Part shown: piece after piece, positions 29,401 through 36,691 of the stretch
How positions within the stretch are numbered: the stretch's first letter is position 1
Layout of the letters: each line of letters begins with the position of its first letter
Source of the DNA: Lactobacillaceae bacterium
Lineage (GTDB): Bacteria; Bacillota; Bacilli; Lactobacillales; Lactobacillaceae
Length of the DNA stretch: 64,000 nt
Reading direction: 5' to 3'
NCBI GenBank assembly: GCA_902834055.1
Contig: CADFHB010000001.1
Location: 62,001-126,000, forward strand
Notes under the pieces: model-generated
The model's database searches: none
Seen by the model: only the letters and a program-made list of their open reading frames with translations
Told to the model about the DNA's origin: nothing
Position numbers and translations under genes: made by a program

Positions 29401-29752
29401 GAACCAGGTGCTGGTGATCACTGGTCACGGTGAGGAACGTCCCGGTCACGGCTTACAAGTAATTGCTAAGACGATTCGGGACGCAAAGCAAGTCCGTCAG
29501 CAATTCATCCCCCATGCCCGGTGGGTGCTGCGAATCAACCCGGTGAAGAACCAGCCGGCAATATTAAAAGCACTCCACCAGTTCATGGCCCAACACCGCG
29601 GGCGAGTTCCGGTCCTCCTCTATTACCCGGAGACGGATGTTAAAATGTTGGAGCCCGCCAGCCGATGGCTTAATACCAGTGCCGCAACTCAGCAGGGCTT
29701 AAAACAAATTTTAGGGCCGGCAAACGTTGTTCTTCAGCAATTAAAACATTAA
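26405..29752 (+). CDS. dnaE: DNA polymerase III alpha subunit DnaE
   Basis: The DnaE-type replicative polymerase, which in Firmicutes works with PolC, mainly on primer extension of the lagging strand. The 1115-residue protein has the N-terminal PHP domain (VPLQVHSSYSLLNSPI), the C-family palm with PDIDLDIPDNRRGEVLQYV near residue 380 (catalytic aspartates), a helix-hairpin-helix region and a C-terminal OB fold (VTLIVFVNRVKTIYTKKD). GTG codons at 26396 and 26405 are in frame; GGAAAGGAG at 26388-26396 favours 26405. pyk follows directly. Confidence 0.97.
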   Translation: MDYVPLQVHSSYSLLNSPIQINDLVQAAKERGYSALALTDENILYGAVEFYNAAKQAGIKPLIGLELTVHLADINQTRLQLTLLAKSQLGYQNLMDISTIHQTRDREQLPLSLATISKYLGDLIVLVPVQVGVFGLLRQGNSWLDEFQEPIAQINFYLGVNLSLDSVERAALSDFARENSISLVATAPVDYLNPTDLFATKVLQAIGQGAQLKDLADQSKEVGENFLPPQKQVIADYQRAGLQDAVAETSRIAAQCDVTMQFKSPVLPHFLTPDGERAGKYLRDLCLAGLKKRPVANGFTAADYQRRLDRELKVIHQMGFDDYFLIIWDVMNFAHQAKITTDPGRGSAAGSLVAYALAITEVDPLEYHLLFERFLNPERAQMPDIDLDIPDNRRGEVLQYVHHKYGHQRVAQIITFGTLAAKQVIRDVSRVFGLTQYELTTVMATLPKSLHFSLQQAVAESQRLRNLLTDQPKIKLLFDVAQKLEGLPRHYSTHAAGIVLSEEPLHEIVPLQAGSDGLLMTQFPKDTVEALGLLKMDFLGLRNLSIMDDTIKLIKKRQPNFSLAEVRLDDQATIHLFQRGMTDGVFQFESAGIRNVLVSLHPDCFEDIVAVNALYRPGPMENIAHFIARKHGQEAVKLPDNALQPILGPTYGILVYQEQVMQLASAMAGFTLGEADLLRRAMSKKKKQTMAGMRTKFMAGAEKKGYRQELASQVFDYIDRFANYGFNRSHAVAYSKLAFEMAYLKCHYPAEFYTALMNAEGNVAKLRQHITNAQKMGVKVNGPKINVSQQDFTIKDQEIYFGFSAIKGVRRDFVGDFLEERTQNGPFTDIRNFINRLPSKWQKEELIAPLIYVGAFDGLGYNRAEMIASLPKLLSGIELLGMLGDFAADPSLQSSISRQAEFPLTTRLAKENEYLGVYLSGHPVSQYRDLAQRLNVTPVKAVQPGQPVTLIVFVNRVKTIYTKKDHRQMAFITASDESGLVDITVFPRQYQEYQQLLTKNQVLVITGHGEERPGHGLQVIAKTIRDAKQVRQQFIPHARWVLRINPVKNQPAILKALHQFMAQHRGRVPVLLYYPETDVKMLEPASRWLNTSAATQQGLKQILGPANVVLQQLKH

Positions 29753-29783
29753 ATATTGATTAGAAATAATAATAATTTGGCGA

Positions 29784-29797
29784 TGGCAGCGCTTTCT
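29784..29797 (+). promoter_or_regulatory. Possible cre (CcpA) site before pyk
   Basis: TGGCAGCGCTTTCT differs from the cre consensus at two positions and lies about 47 bp upstream of the pyk -10 box, a place where CcpA activates glycolytic genes in relatives. Confidence 0.45.
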
Positions 29798-29840
29798 TGG
29801 GAAAATTTGCACAAAAATTACAGACACCAATTTTGAAAAG

Positions 29841-29849
29841 TGCTATTAT
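29841..29849 (+). promoter_or_regulatory. pyk promoter, extended -10
   Basis: TGC-TATTAT at 29841-29849. The -35 region is poor, consistent with an activated promoter. Confidence 0.65.
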
Positions 29850-29920
29850 ACAAGTGTGCAAATGAGGGATGCAAATGGCAGACCGCAGTTGATGCATAAA
29901 TGCAAAGGAGAGATTCATTT

Positions 29921-31342
29921 ATGAAGAAAACCAAGATTGTAAGTACGCTTGGTCCTGCAAGTACTGATGTTGATACAATCGTTAAGTTGATCCAAGCGGG
30001 CGCAAATGTTTTCCGCTTCAACTTCTCACACGGTGACCACCCAGAACACCTGGGCCGGATGCAAAACGTTAAGAAGGCCGAAGAAATCACCGGCAAGCAC
30101 GTTGGTATCATGCTTGATACTAAGGGTGCTGAAATTCGGACTACCGTTCAAAAGGAAGGTAAGATCGAATACAACATTGGTGATGAAGTACGGATTTCAA
30201 TGGATGATTCTATTGAAGGTACGCATGACAAGATTGCTGTTACCTACCCAGGCCTGTACGATGACACCCACGTTGGTGGTCACGTTCTCTTCGATGATGG
30301 TCTGATTGACATGCAAATCGAAGAAAAGGATGACGCTAACAAGGAACTGGTCTGCAAGGTATTGAACCACGGTGTCCTTGGTTCCCGGAAGGGTGTTAAC
30401 GCTCCTGGTGTTTCTATCAACCTGCCAGGAATCACCAAGAAGGACTCCAGCGACATTCGCTTTGGTCTTGACAACAAGATCAACTTCATTTCCGCATCCT
30501 TCGTTCGGAAGCCACAAGATGTCCTTGACATTCGTGAACTTCTCAAGGAAAAGAACATGGAAGACGTTCAAATCTTCCCAAAGATTGAATCACAAGAAGG
30601 TATCGACAACTTTGAAGCAATCATTGAAGTTGCTGATGGTCTGATGGTTCCTCGTGGTGACATGGGGGTTGAAATTCCTGCTGAAAACGTGCCAATCGTT
30701 CAAAAGCACATGATCAAGCGGTGCAACGAATTAGGTAAGCCAGTTATCACTGCTACCCAAATGCTGGACTCCATGCAAGAAAACCCACGGCCAACTCGTG
30801 CCGAAGTTTCTGACGTTGCTAACGCCGTCTTTGATGGTACTGACGCAACCATGCTTTCTGGTGAAAGTGCCAACGGTGACTACCCTGTAGAATCTGTTGC
30901 CATGATGAACGCCATTGACATTAAGGCTGAAAACCACCTTTGGGAATTCGGTACTGAAACCTTTGACTGGGATAAGTCTGACGTAACTGAAACCATTGGT
31001 TCCGCTGTATCCAACGCTGCTAAGGACTTAGACATCCACACCATCGTTGCTTACACTGCTTCTGGTTACACCGCTAAGATGATTTCTAAGTACCGTCCAA
31101 ACGCCGACATCGTTGCCCTTACTCCTAACGAACGGGTTGAACGGGGCCTGATGATCAACTGGGGTGTTCAACCTTACGTTGTTGACGAAATGAAGGACAC
31201 TGATAAGATGTTTGACCTCGCTGCTCAAAAGGCCGTTGAACTTGGCTTTGCTAAGAAGGGTGACAAGATCATCATCGTTGCCGGTGTTCCGCTGGGTGTA
31301 CCAGGCGCAACTAACATGATGCGTGTTAAGACGATTGACTAA
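29921..31342 (+). CDS. pyk: Pyruvate kinase
   Basis: Converts phosphoenolpyruvate and ADP to pyruvate and ATP, the last glycolytic step. The 473-residue protein begins KKTKIVSTLGPASTD and has the active-site segments FRFNFSHGDH (residue 40 on), PKIESQEGIDNF, VPRGDMGVEIP and ATQMLDSM. It is the short form: many lactobacilli and bacilli have about 585 residues with an extra C-terminal phosphohistidine-type domain that is absent here. Codon use is strongly biased toward common codons, as for highly expressed genes. AAAGGAG places the start at ATG 29921. dnaE is upstream, without an intervening pfkA. Confidence 0.98.
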   Translation: MKKTKIVSTLGPASTDVDTIVKLIQAGANVFRFNFSHGDHPEHLGRMQNVKKAEEITGKHVGIMLDTKGAEIRTTVQKEGKIEYNIGDEVRISMDDSIEGTHDKIAVTYPGLYDDTHVGGHVLFDDGLIDMQIEEKDDANKELVCKVLNHGVLGSRKGVNAPGVSINLPGITKKDSSDIRFGLDNKINFISASFVRKPQDVLDIRELLKEKNMEDVQIFPKIESQEGIDNFEAIIEVADGLMVPRGDMGVEIPAENVPIVQKHMIKRCNELGKPVITATQMLDSMQENPRPTRAEVSDVANAVFDGTDATMLSGESANGDYPVESVAMMNAIDIKAENHLWEFGTETFDWDKSDVTETIGSAVSNAAKDLDIHTIVAYTASGYTAKMISKYRPNADIVALTPNERVERGLMINWGVQPYVVDEMKDTDKMFDLAAQKAVELGFAKKGDKIIIVAGVPLGVPGATNMMRVKTID

Positions 31343-31361
31343 TCAATAGTTAATTTGAGAT

Positions 31362-31395
31362 AAAAAGAGCTAGGCATTGCTTAGCTCTTTTTTGT
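31362..31395 (+). terminator. Terminator after pyk
   Basis: AAAAAGAGCTA (31362-31372) pairs with TAGCTCTTTTTT (31382-31393). Confidence 0.85.
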
Positions 31396-31476
31396 GTAAA
31401 AAGCAGTTCTGGTCAAACCAAGTGTGGCCGTGTAAAATAATAGGCAGTACTATAAAAATAAAGAACGGGGTAAAAT

Positions 31477-32358
31477 ATGAATTCAGCATTAGGAAAAGTT
31501 GTTTCCGCGGTGATGATTGATGAAAATGAGCAGGACTACTTTGTCCAACCGGACCGCAACGGTCAGACTTGCCGGCTACCTAAAGTGGAGAGCCCGCAAG
31601 TCCTTCACATTGGGGGCCAGGTCCGCGGCTTCGTTTATGAAAATGAAGATCACCAGTTACAGATGACCTGTGCGCATATACCAACGGTCCAAGTTGACCA
31701 CTATGACTATGGCACGGTTGTCAGTGTCCGTCGTGACCTGGGAGTATTTGTCGACATTGGTCTCCCCAATAAGGATATTGTTGTTTCCCTGGATGATCTA
31801 CCAGAACTAAAGCACCTCTGGCCCCAGCCTGGTGACCGGCTATTAATGGCCCTGCAGGTCGATAGTAAGGACCGAATTTGGGGGAAATTAGCAGACGACG
31901 CAATCTATAACACGATTTCCGTGGCGCCTAGCAAAAGACTCCTAAACCGGGATATGATGGCTACCGTTTACCGTCTCAAGCTGAATGGGACCCATGTGAT
32001 CACCGATGATTACCACCTGGGCTTCATTCATCCTAGTGAGCGGGACCAGGAACCCCGGCTTGGTCAACGGGTTAAGGCCCGGGTAATCGGTCTGTCCGCT
32101 CATGGTAGTTTGAATCTCTCACTCAAGCCCCGTGCATACCAGGCCATTGGTGAAGATGCCCAGATGCTTTTGACAATGCTTGACCACAACCTAAACCACC
32201 GGCTTCCCTACACTGACAAGACAGATCCCCAGATTATTCGTCAGGTCTTTGGCATTTCCAAGGGCCAGTTTAAGCGGGCGGTGGGACACCTGTTAAAGGA
32301 ACGGCTAGTTAAGGAAGAAAATGGTCAGCTGATTCTTTTGGAAAAGAATGACCAGTAA
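31477..32358 (+). CDS. cvfB: S1 RNA-binding domain protein, CvfB family
   Basis: A 293-residue cytoplasmic RNA-binding protein of the CvfB/YitL family, a conserved virulence and gene-expression regulator in Firmicutes. It has several S1-like beta barrels; the clearest is DYGTVVSVRRDLGVFVDIGLPNKDIVVSLDDLP (about residue 73 on). A C-terminal winged helix (DPQIIRQVFGISKGQFKRAVGHLLKERLV, about 250-280) is also typical. It is the first gene of the cvfB-xerD-ribT-scpA-scpB-rluB cluster; its stop overlaps the xerD start by one base. Confidence 0.93.
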   Translation: MNSALGKVVSAVMIDENEQDYFVQPDRNGQTCRLPKVESPQVLHIGGQVRGFVYENEDHQLQMTCAHIPTVQVDHYDYGTVVSVRRDLGVFVDIGLPNKDIVVSLDDLPELKHLWPQPGDRLLMALQVDSKDRIWGKLADDAIYNTISVAPSKRLLNRDMMATVYRLKLNGTHVITDDYHLGFIHPSERDQEPRLGQRVKARVIGLSAHGSLNLSLKPRAYQAIGEDAQMLLTMLDHNLNHRLPYTDKTDPQIIRQVFGISKGQFKRAVGHLLKERLVKEENGQLILLEKNDQ

Positions 32359-33245
32359 TGGACGATGTTGTAGCTACTTACATTCAGTATTTAAAAAACG
32401 CGGGGTTAGCAGCAAATACCCTGGAAAGCTACCAACGGGATTTGAAGCAGGCGGCGGCTTTTTTTAAAGGGGACCACCAGATCACAGAGTGGGAAAAAGT
32501 TGACCAATATGCCATCATGGACCTCATCACCAATCTGAAGGACCGGGGCCGGTCGGCAGCCACTATCAATCGCCTTCTCTCGGCACTGCGCCGCTTTTAC
32601 CGCTACCTGATTCGTCACCGGGGACTGCGGTTTAATCCCCTGGAACTGGTGGATAATGTTCAACCAGCAACTCCCCAACCACCGGAAATCCTGACGGAGG
32701 GTGAAACGCAACGCCTTCTGCAGGCCCCGGATAAGACGACCCTCCTGGGTTGTCGTGATCATGCAATGTTACTAGTGATGGCCGCTACCGGAATGCGGGT
32801 TAGCGAGCTCGTCCAGCTGTCGCTAAAAGACTTGCACTTAGACATTCAGATGGTTCGGTCTGGGGCCGGTAGTAAGCAGGAACGGCTGATCCCCTTGAGT
32901 ACAGCGGCCAGTGGTAGTTTACAGGAGTATTTGACCAGGGTTCGCGAAAAACTGGCGGGACCAGATGAGGACGCTGTCTTTGTGAATGCACATGGCCACC
33001 GCCTCACTCGCCAGGGGGTTTGGAAGAACCTCAAGCAGTTGGTCAGGGTTGCCCAGATTGACAAGACGGTTACTCCCCAGACGCTCCGCTATTCCTTTGC
33101 GGTGCGTTTACTGAACAACGGGGCCGACAGTCGCCTCATTCAGGCAATGCTTGGTAACAGTGAAATGCGGATGCTGAAGCCCCATTTGAAGATGAGTCCC
33201 CAGGAACTGGTGAACAGTTACCGCCAGCACCAGCCACATTTATAA
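32358..33245 (+). CDS. xerD: XerD-like protein without the catalytic tyrosine
   Basis: A 295-residue tyrosine-recombinase-fold protein in the genomic place of xerD. The SAM-like core-binding domain (1-100) is normal. In the catalytic domain Arg147 (TGMRVSE), Lys173 (SKQERLIPL) and Arg244 are present. However, the His of the HxxR motif is Gln241 (TPQTLRY), the His of LGH is Asn267 (MLGNSE), and the position of the nucleophilic Tyr is His276 (KPHLK). The tail NSYRQHQPH still aligns with the family end, so these are substitutions, not a frameshift. It cannot perform the Xer reaction by the known mechanism. Streptococci have a comparable inactive XerD-like gene next to scpA. Confidence 0.88.
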   Translation: MDDVVATYIQYLKNAGLAANTLESYQRDLKQAAAFFKGDHQITEWEKVDQYAIMDLITNLKDRGRSAATINRLLSALRRFYRYLIRHRGLRFNPLELVDNVQPATPQPPEILTEGETQRLLQAPDKTTLLGCRDHAMLLVMAATGMRVSELVQLSLKDLHLDIQMVRSGAGSKQERLIPLSTAASGSLQEYLTRVREKLAGPDEDAVFVNAHGHRLTRQGVWKNLKQLVRVAQIDKTVTPQTLRYSFAVRLLNNGADSRLIQAMLGNSEMRMLKPHLKMSPQELVNSYRQHQPHL

Positions 33246-33257
33246 AGGAGTGATTAC

Positions 33258-33614
33258 TTGCTAGTTCGCTACCGGAAGGATTACGAAAAAATTGCCATGG
33301 GCCTGCTTTCGCTGTTGCCTGAACTGCATAACTATGATCGCTTTACCGAGGAACTGCACAACGCGGTGACCCGGCATTTCCCCATTTACCTGTGGAAGGA
33401 CGAAGAGGATAACCACTTCATTGCCGTTGTGATTCTCGAGGAGGGGGAGAGCTATGTCCTACTCCGGCAGATCTCCTTCACCCCGAGTGAACGGTCAGGC
33501 AGAAACGTTTACGCGCTGCTGGATGCCATTAAGGAGCAGTACCCGCAAAAAAGACTGATGGGGACACTAGTAACGCAACCGCTGATAACAGTTTGGGAGA
33601 AGAACCATGAGTAA
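33258..33614 (+). CDS. ribT: RibT-like protein
   Basis: A 118-residue cytoplasmic protein that matches the RibT family (named from the B. subtilis riboflavin operon; acetyltransferase-like fold, substrate unknown). MLVRYRKDYEKIAMGLLSLLPELHN opens the protein and HFIAVVILEEGESYVLLRQISFTPSERSG forms its central strands. The start is TTG at 33258, preceded by AAAGGAG. It lies between xerD and scpA, its usual place in lactobacilli, and overlaps scpA by 8 bases. No other rib biosynthesis gene is in the window. Confidence 0.8.
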   Translation: MLVRYRKDYEKIAMGLLSLLPELHNYDRFTEELHNAVTRHFPIYLWKDEEDNHFIAVVILEEGESYVLLRQISFTPSERSGRNVYALLDAIKEQYPQKRLMGTLVTQPLITVWEKNHE

Positions 33615-34395
33615 ACCACTGACAGAACATCCTTACCAACCGGTAATCAAGATTCCTGACTTTGAGGGCCCCCTGGACCTTCTTTTACACTTGATCAAGG
33701 AAAACAAGATGGATATTTATGACATTAAAATCGTCACCATTACTTCCCAGTACATGGACTATCTTCACCAGCGTCAGTCACACCGCTTGGAGGTGGCTGG
33801 TGATTATTTCGTGATGACGGCGACCTTGATGAACATTAAGAGTCAGATGTTACTGCCTAAACCACCCGTGGACGAGGAAGAAGCTGAGGAGGACGAAATT
33901 GATCCCCGCCAGGAATTAGTTGACCAGCTTCTCGAATACCAACGCTATAAGAAGGCGGCGGGGGAGTTAAAGAATAAGGAAAGCTTCCGCCAGCAAGAAT
34001 TTACCCGTCCGGCAATGCACGTCCCGCGCGAATTAATTGCGGCGCACGTTGAACCGGGAGTAACAATTGACCAGCTTCAGGCCGCCTATGCCCAGGTTCT
34101 TAAGAACCGCCGCCTCAACCAGCCCCTGGTAGAAACGGTCGCGGCAGAGAAGGTGAGCGTTGCCCAACGGATGGGGGACGTGGTAAAGCAGGTGAAGAAG
34201 GGACCGGTCCGGTTTACCACCCTGTTTGAGAACGACCGGACACGTGACAGCCTGGTCACCACCTTCCTTGCCATCCTGGAACTGAGTCGGCACCGGCGGA
34301 TCAACTTGCAGCAAGCGGAACTTTTTGGACCAATCATACTAACGGAGGGACCCAAGATTGACGAACAATCAGTTGACAAATCAGGCACAGATTGA
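33607..34395 (+). CDS. scpA: Segregation and condensation protein A
   Basis: The kleisin subunit of the SMC-ScpAB condensin complex, which compacts and segregates the chromosome. The 262-residue protein starts with the SMC-binding helical domain (PDFEGPLDLLLHLIKENKMDIYDIKIVTITSQYM) and ends with the winged-helix domain (FTTLFENDRTRDSLVTTFLAILELSRHRRI). The middle holds an acidic stretch (DEEEAEEDEID). It overlaps ribT by 8 and scpB by 38 bases, indicating coupled translation. Confidence 0.97.
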   Translation: MSKPLTEHPYQPVIKIPDFEGPLDLLLHLIKENKMDIYDIKIVTITSQYMDYLHQRQSHRLEVAGDYFVMTATLMNIKSQMLLPKPPVDEEEAEEDEIDPRQELVDQLLEYQRYKKAAGELKNKESFRQQEFTRPAMHVPRELIAAHVEPGVTIDQLQAAYAQVLKNRRLNQPLVETVAAEKVSVAQRMGDVVKQVKKGPVRFTTLFENDRTRDSLVTTFLAILELSRHRRINLQQAELFGPIILTEGPKIDEQSVDKSGTD

Positions 34396-34963
34396 AGGAC
34401 TATTGTTTATTAGTGGGGATGAAGGAATTACCCTGGGTGACTTGGCCAAGATTACTGGCTTTATGAAACCCGCAATCCGGAAACTACTTAGTGACCTTGC
34501 CCAGCGCTACCAGGCGGATCCACACTGTGCCCTCGTGCTTTTGAAAAGTGACGAAACTTACCGGCTCGCCACAAAGCAGGCGTTGGCACCGGTAATCAAG
34601 CACTATTTTGAGGTCCCATTGACCGTCCCCCTAACGACGGCCCTGTTGGAAACGTTGGCGATTGTCGCCTACCGGCAGCCGATTACCCGGTTAGAAATTG
34701 ACGATATCCGTGGCGTGCAGAGTTCGGGATCCTTACAAAAGTTAATGGTCCGCGGCCTGATTGATACCAAAGGCCGGTTGGATGCTCCCGGTCGACCGTT
34801 TCTGTACGTTACCACCACGAACTTTCTGGACTACTTTGGGCTAACTTCGCTGGATGACCTGCCACCGTTGCCAGCAGAAAGTGAACTCGCCCCCGACCAG
34901 GTAAGTGGGGACCTGTTTTTGACGGCTTTGCAATCACGTGAGAAACGTCAGGAGGATAAGTAA
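34358..34963 (+). CDS. scpB: Segregation and condensation protein B
   Basis: The winged-helix partner (KITE protein) that dimerises and binds ScpA in the SMC complex. The 201-residue protein has two winged-helix domains: IEGLLFISGDEGITLGDLAKI near residue 13 and LETLAIVAYRQPITRLEIDDIRGVQSSGSLQKLM near 95. The start is TTG at 34358, eight bases after GGAGGG, and lies within scpA. Its stop overlaps the rluB start. Confidence 0.97.
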   Translation: MTNNQLTNQAQIEGLLFISGDEGITLGDLAKITGFMKPAIRKLLSDLAQRYQADPHCALVLLKSDETYRLATKQALAPVIKHYFEVPLTVPLTTALLETLAIVAYRQPITRLEIDDIRGVQSSGSLQKLMVRGLIDTKGRLDAPGRPFLYVTTTNFLDYFGLTSLDDLPPLPAESELAPDQVSGDLFLTALQSREKRQEDK

Positions 34964-35679
34964 TGGAACGTTTACAAAAGGTAATGGCAGAGGCTGGTGT
35001 GGCCTCCCGCCGTGCATCGGAAAAGCTAATTGCCAGTGGCCATGTTCAGGTTAATGGCCAGACTGTGCGGACACTAGGTACCAAGGTCAGCAGTAGGGAC
35101 AAGGTGGAAGTCGATGGGGTCCCCATCCACCGTGAAAAACACGTTTACTTCCTGCTGAATAAGCCCCGGGAGGTAATCTCGTCTGCCCACGATGAAAAAG
35201 GGCGGCGGACGGTTGTTGACATTTTGCGTGAAGAAGGCGTTGACGAACGGATCTATCCAGTGGGGCGGTTGGATTACGACACCACAGGTATTTTGCTCCT
35301 TACAAATGACGGTGCACTCGCTAACAAACTCATGCACCCCAAGTTTGAGGTTGCTAAGACCTACATTGCCAAGGTTGAGGGCCTGGTTTCTAACAATGAC
35401 TTGAAGCAGCTTCGCTTGGGAGTCAAGCTTGATGGGCGCAAGACCAAGCCGGCTAAGTCGCGCTTGAAAGAGAGTGACCGGGTCAAGAAGACGAGTATTG
35501 TTCAATTAACAATTCACGAGGGGCATTACCACCAGGTTAAGCGCATGCTGGAAGCAGTGGGGCACCCGGTAATTAAACTCCACCGGGAAAGTTATGGCTT
35601 CTTGAACTTGCAAGGAGTTCAACCCGGTGAATTCCGGGAGCTCCGGCCGGAAGAAGTGAAAAAGTTAAAACAACTTTAG
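34963..35679 (+). CDS. rluB: 23S rRNA pseudouridine synthase RluB
   Basis: Makes pseudouridine near position 2605 of 23S rRNA. The 238-residue protein has an N-terminal S4 RNA-binding domain (ERLQKVMAEAGVASRRASEKLIASGHVQVNG) and the RsuA-family catalytic motif YPVGRLDYDTTGILLLTNDG near residue 100, with the catalytic Asp in GRLDYDT. Position after scpB is conserved in Firmicutes. Confidence 0.97.
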   Translation: MERLQKVMAEAGVASRRASEKLIASGHVQVNGQTVRTLGTKVSSRDKVEVDGVPIHREKHVYFLLNKPREVISSAHDEKGRRTVVDILREEGVDERIYPVGRLDYDTTGILLLTNDGALANKLMHPKFEVAKTYIAKVEGLVSNNDLKQLRLGVKLDGRKTKPAKSRLKESDRVKKTSIVQLTIHEGHYHQVKRMLEAVGHPVIKLHRESYGFLNLQGVQPGEFRELRPEEVKKLKQL

Positions 35680-35749
35680 GTAGAGACGTTTACTCTTTCA
35701 CAAGGAGGCAATTGGCGCTAACATCTGATTAGGGTCAAGGGTGAATGCG

Positions 35750-35778
35750 TTGACATGATGACCAATCGCCGGTATAAT
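35750..35778 (+). promoter_or_regulatory. Consensus promoter of ribU
   Basis: TTGACA (35750-35755), 17-bp spacer, TATAAT (35773-35778): a perfect sigma-A consensus in front of the FMN riboswitch. Confidence 0.9.
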
Positions 35779-35799
35779 TTAATTAGAAAATATTACGAA

Positions 35800-35913
35800 T
35801 TGTCTTCAAGGCAGGGTGTAATTCCCGACCGGCGGTGACAGCCCGCAACCCGTGTGAACGGTTGAATTTGGTGAAATTCCAATGCCGACAGTAAAGTCTG
35901 GTATAGAGAAGAT
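35800..35913 (+). promoter_or_regulatory. FMN riboswitch (RFN element)
   Basis: The conserved RFN core is plainly visible: CTTCAAGGCAGGGTG near 35804, CCCGACCGGCGGTGAC near 35824, AGCCCGC, then a variable hairpin, TTGGTGAAATTCC and CCGACAGT near 35885. It binds FMN and switches ribU off through the terminator at 35924-35959. Confidence 0.96.
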
Positions 35914-35923
35914 TTCTATAATG

Positions 35924-35960
35924 AAAGCGTTGTTGACAACTTGTTGACAGCGCTTTTTTC
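35924..35960 (+). terminator. FMN riboswitch expression-platform terminator
   Basis: A 15-bp stem with three G-T pairs, AAAGCGTTGTTGACA (35924-35938) with TGTTGACAGCGCTTT (35942-35956), followed by TTTC. Confidence 0.9.
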
Positions 35961-36005
35961 ATAGGGAAGCCAACTGAAGGCAATCTCATTGGAGGTTGTT
36001 TATTT

Positions 36006-36584
36006 ATGACAGTTTCACATCAACGAATTCAACGGATGGTTGGTGTTGCCTGCTTAGGGGCCCTCGGCTTTATTTTGATGTTATTTGAGTTTCCAATCAT
36101 TCCGGTGGCGTCTTATTTGAAAATTGACTTTTCGGATATTCCGGTTCTCCTCGGTGGATACATCTACGGACCCTTTGCAGGGGTGGTAATCGCCTTTATT
36201 AAGTGCTTGATTCACGCAATGGTTCATGGCTTTTCGGTTGGTGAACTAATTGGAATCTTTGGTGACTTCGTTTCTTCCTTGGCCATCCTGTTACCGTTCT
36301 GCTTTGTCTGGCTGCAACGCGGCTGGTCCTTCAAGCGGCAAATGGGGATGGGAATTTTGTTTTCGACCATTACCTTAACCGTTGTAATGTCGTTGCTTAA
36401 CCTCTGGGTACTGACCCCGTTATACATGGCCGTTTGGAACTGGCGCTCTTCACTTCCGGTGGCGCAGCTGGTCGCAATGGGCGTTTTGCCATTTAACATT
36501 ATTAAGGGCCTACTGGTATCCGGGGTCTTTGCCCTGATTGCTAGTCACTTGCGCCAGTGGCTCTTTCGTCATCAATTAAAATAA
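36006..36584 (+). CDS. ribU: Riboflavin ECF transporter S component
   Basis: The substrate-binding membrane subunit of the energy-coupling-factor riboflavin importer. The 192-residue protein has six hydrophobic helices, with VGVACLGALGFILMLFEFPI at the N-terminus, and the ligand-lid sequence FSDIPVLLGGYIYGP near residue 42 followed by IKCLIHAMVHGFSVGELIG. It is under FMN riboswitch and consensus promoter control, so import responds to flavin supply. It uses shared EcfAA-T modules that are not in the window. No rib biosynthetic operon is seen here, which fits a riboflavin-dependent strain but does not prove it. Confidence 0.96.
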   Translation: MTVSHQRIQRMVGVACLGALGFILMLFEFPIIPVASYLKIDFSDIPVLLGGYIYGPFAGVVIAFIKCLIHAMVHGFSVGELIGIFGDFVSSLAILLPFCFVWLQRGWSFKRQMGMGILFSTITLTVVMSLLNLWVLTPLYMAVWNWRSSLPVAQLVAMGVLPFNIIKGLLVSGVFALIASHLRQWLFRHQLK

Positions 36585-36592
36585 GTTCGCAT

Positions 36593-36630
36593 GCCCCGCT
36601 AGTGATGATTTATGGCTAACGGGCTTTTTT
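36593..36630 (+). terminator. Terminator after ribU
   Basis: GCCCCGCTAG and GCTAACGGGC pair with one mismatch, followed by TTTTTT at 36625-36630. Confidence 0.75.
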
Positions 36631-36691
36631 GATGCGCTTAGAAATTGCTACCGTATTATATTATTAGTAGATAGGAAAGGAGGAGTAGGCG

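Noticed and set aside
34963..36005. Possible riboflavin biosynthesis operon after the FMN riboswitch
   Set aside because: Only ribU follows the riboswitch; no ribD, E, A or H is present, and ribT belongs to the upstream cluster.
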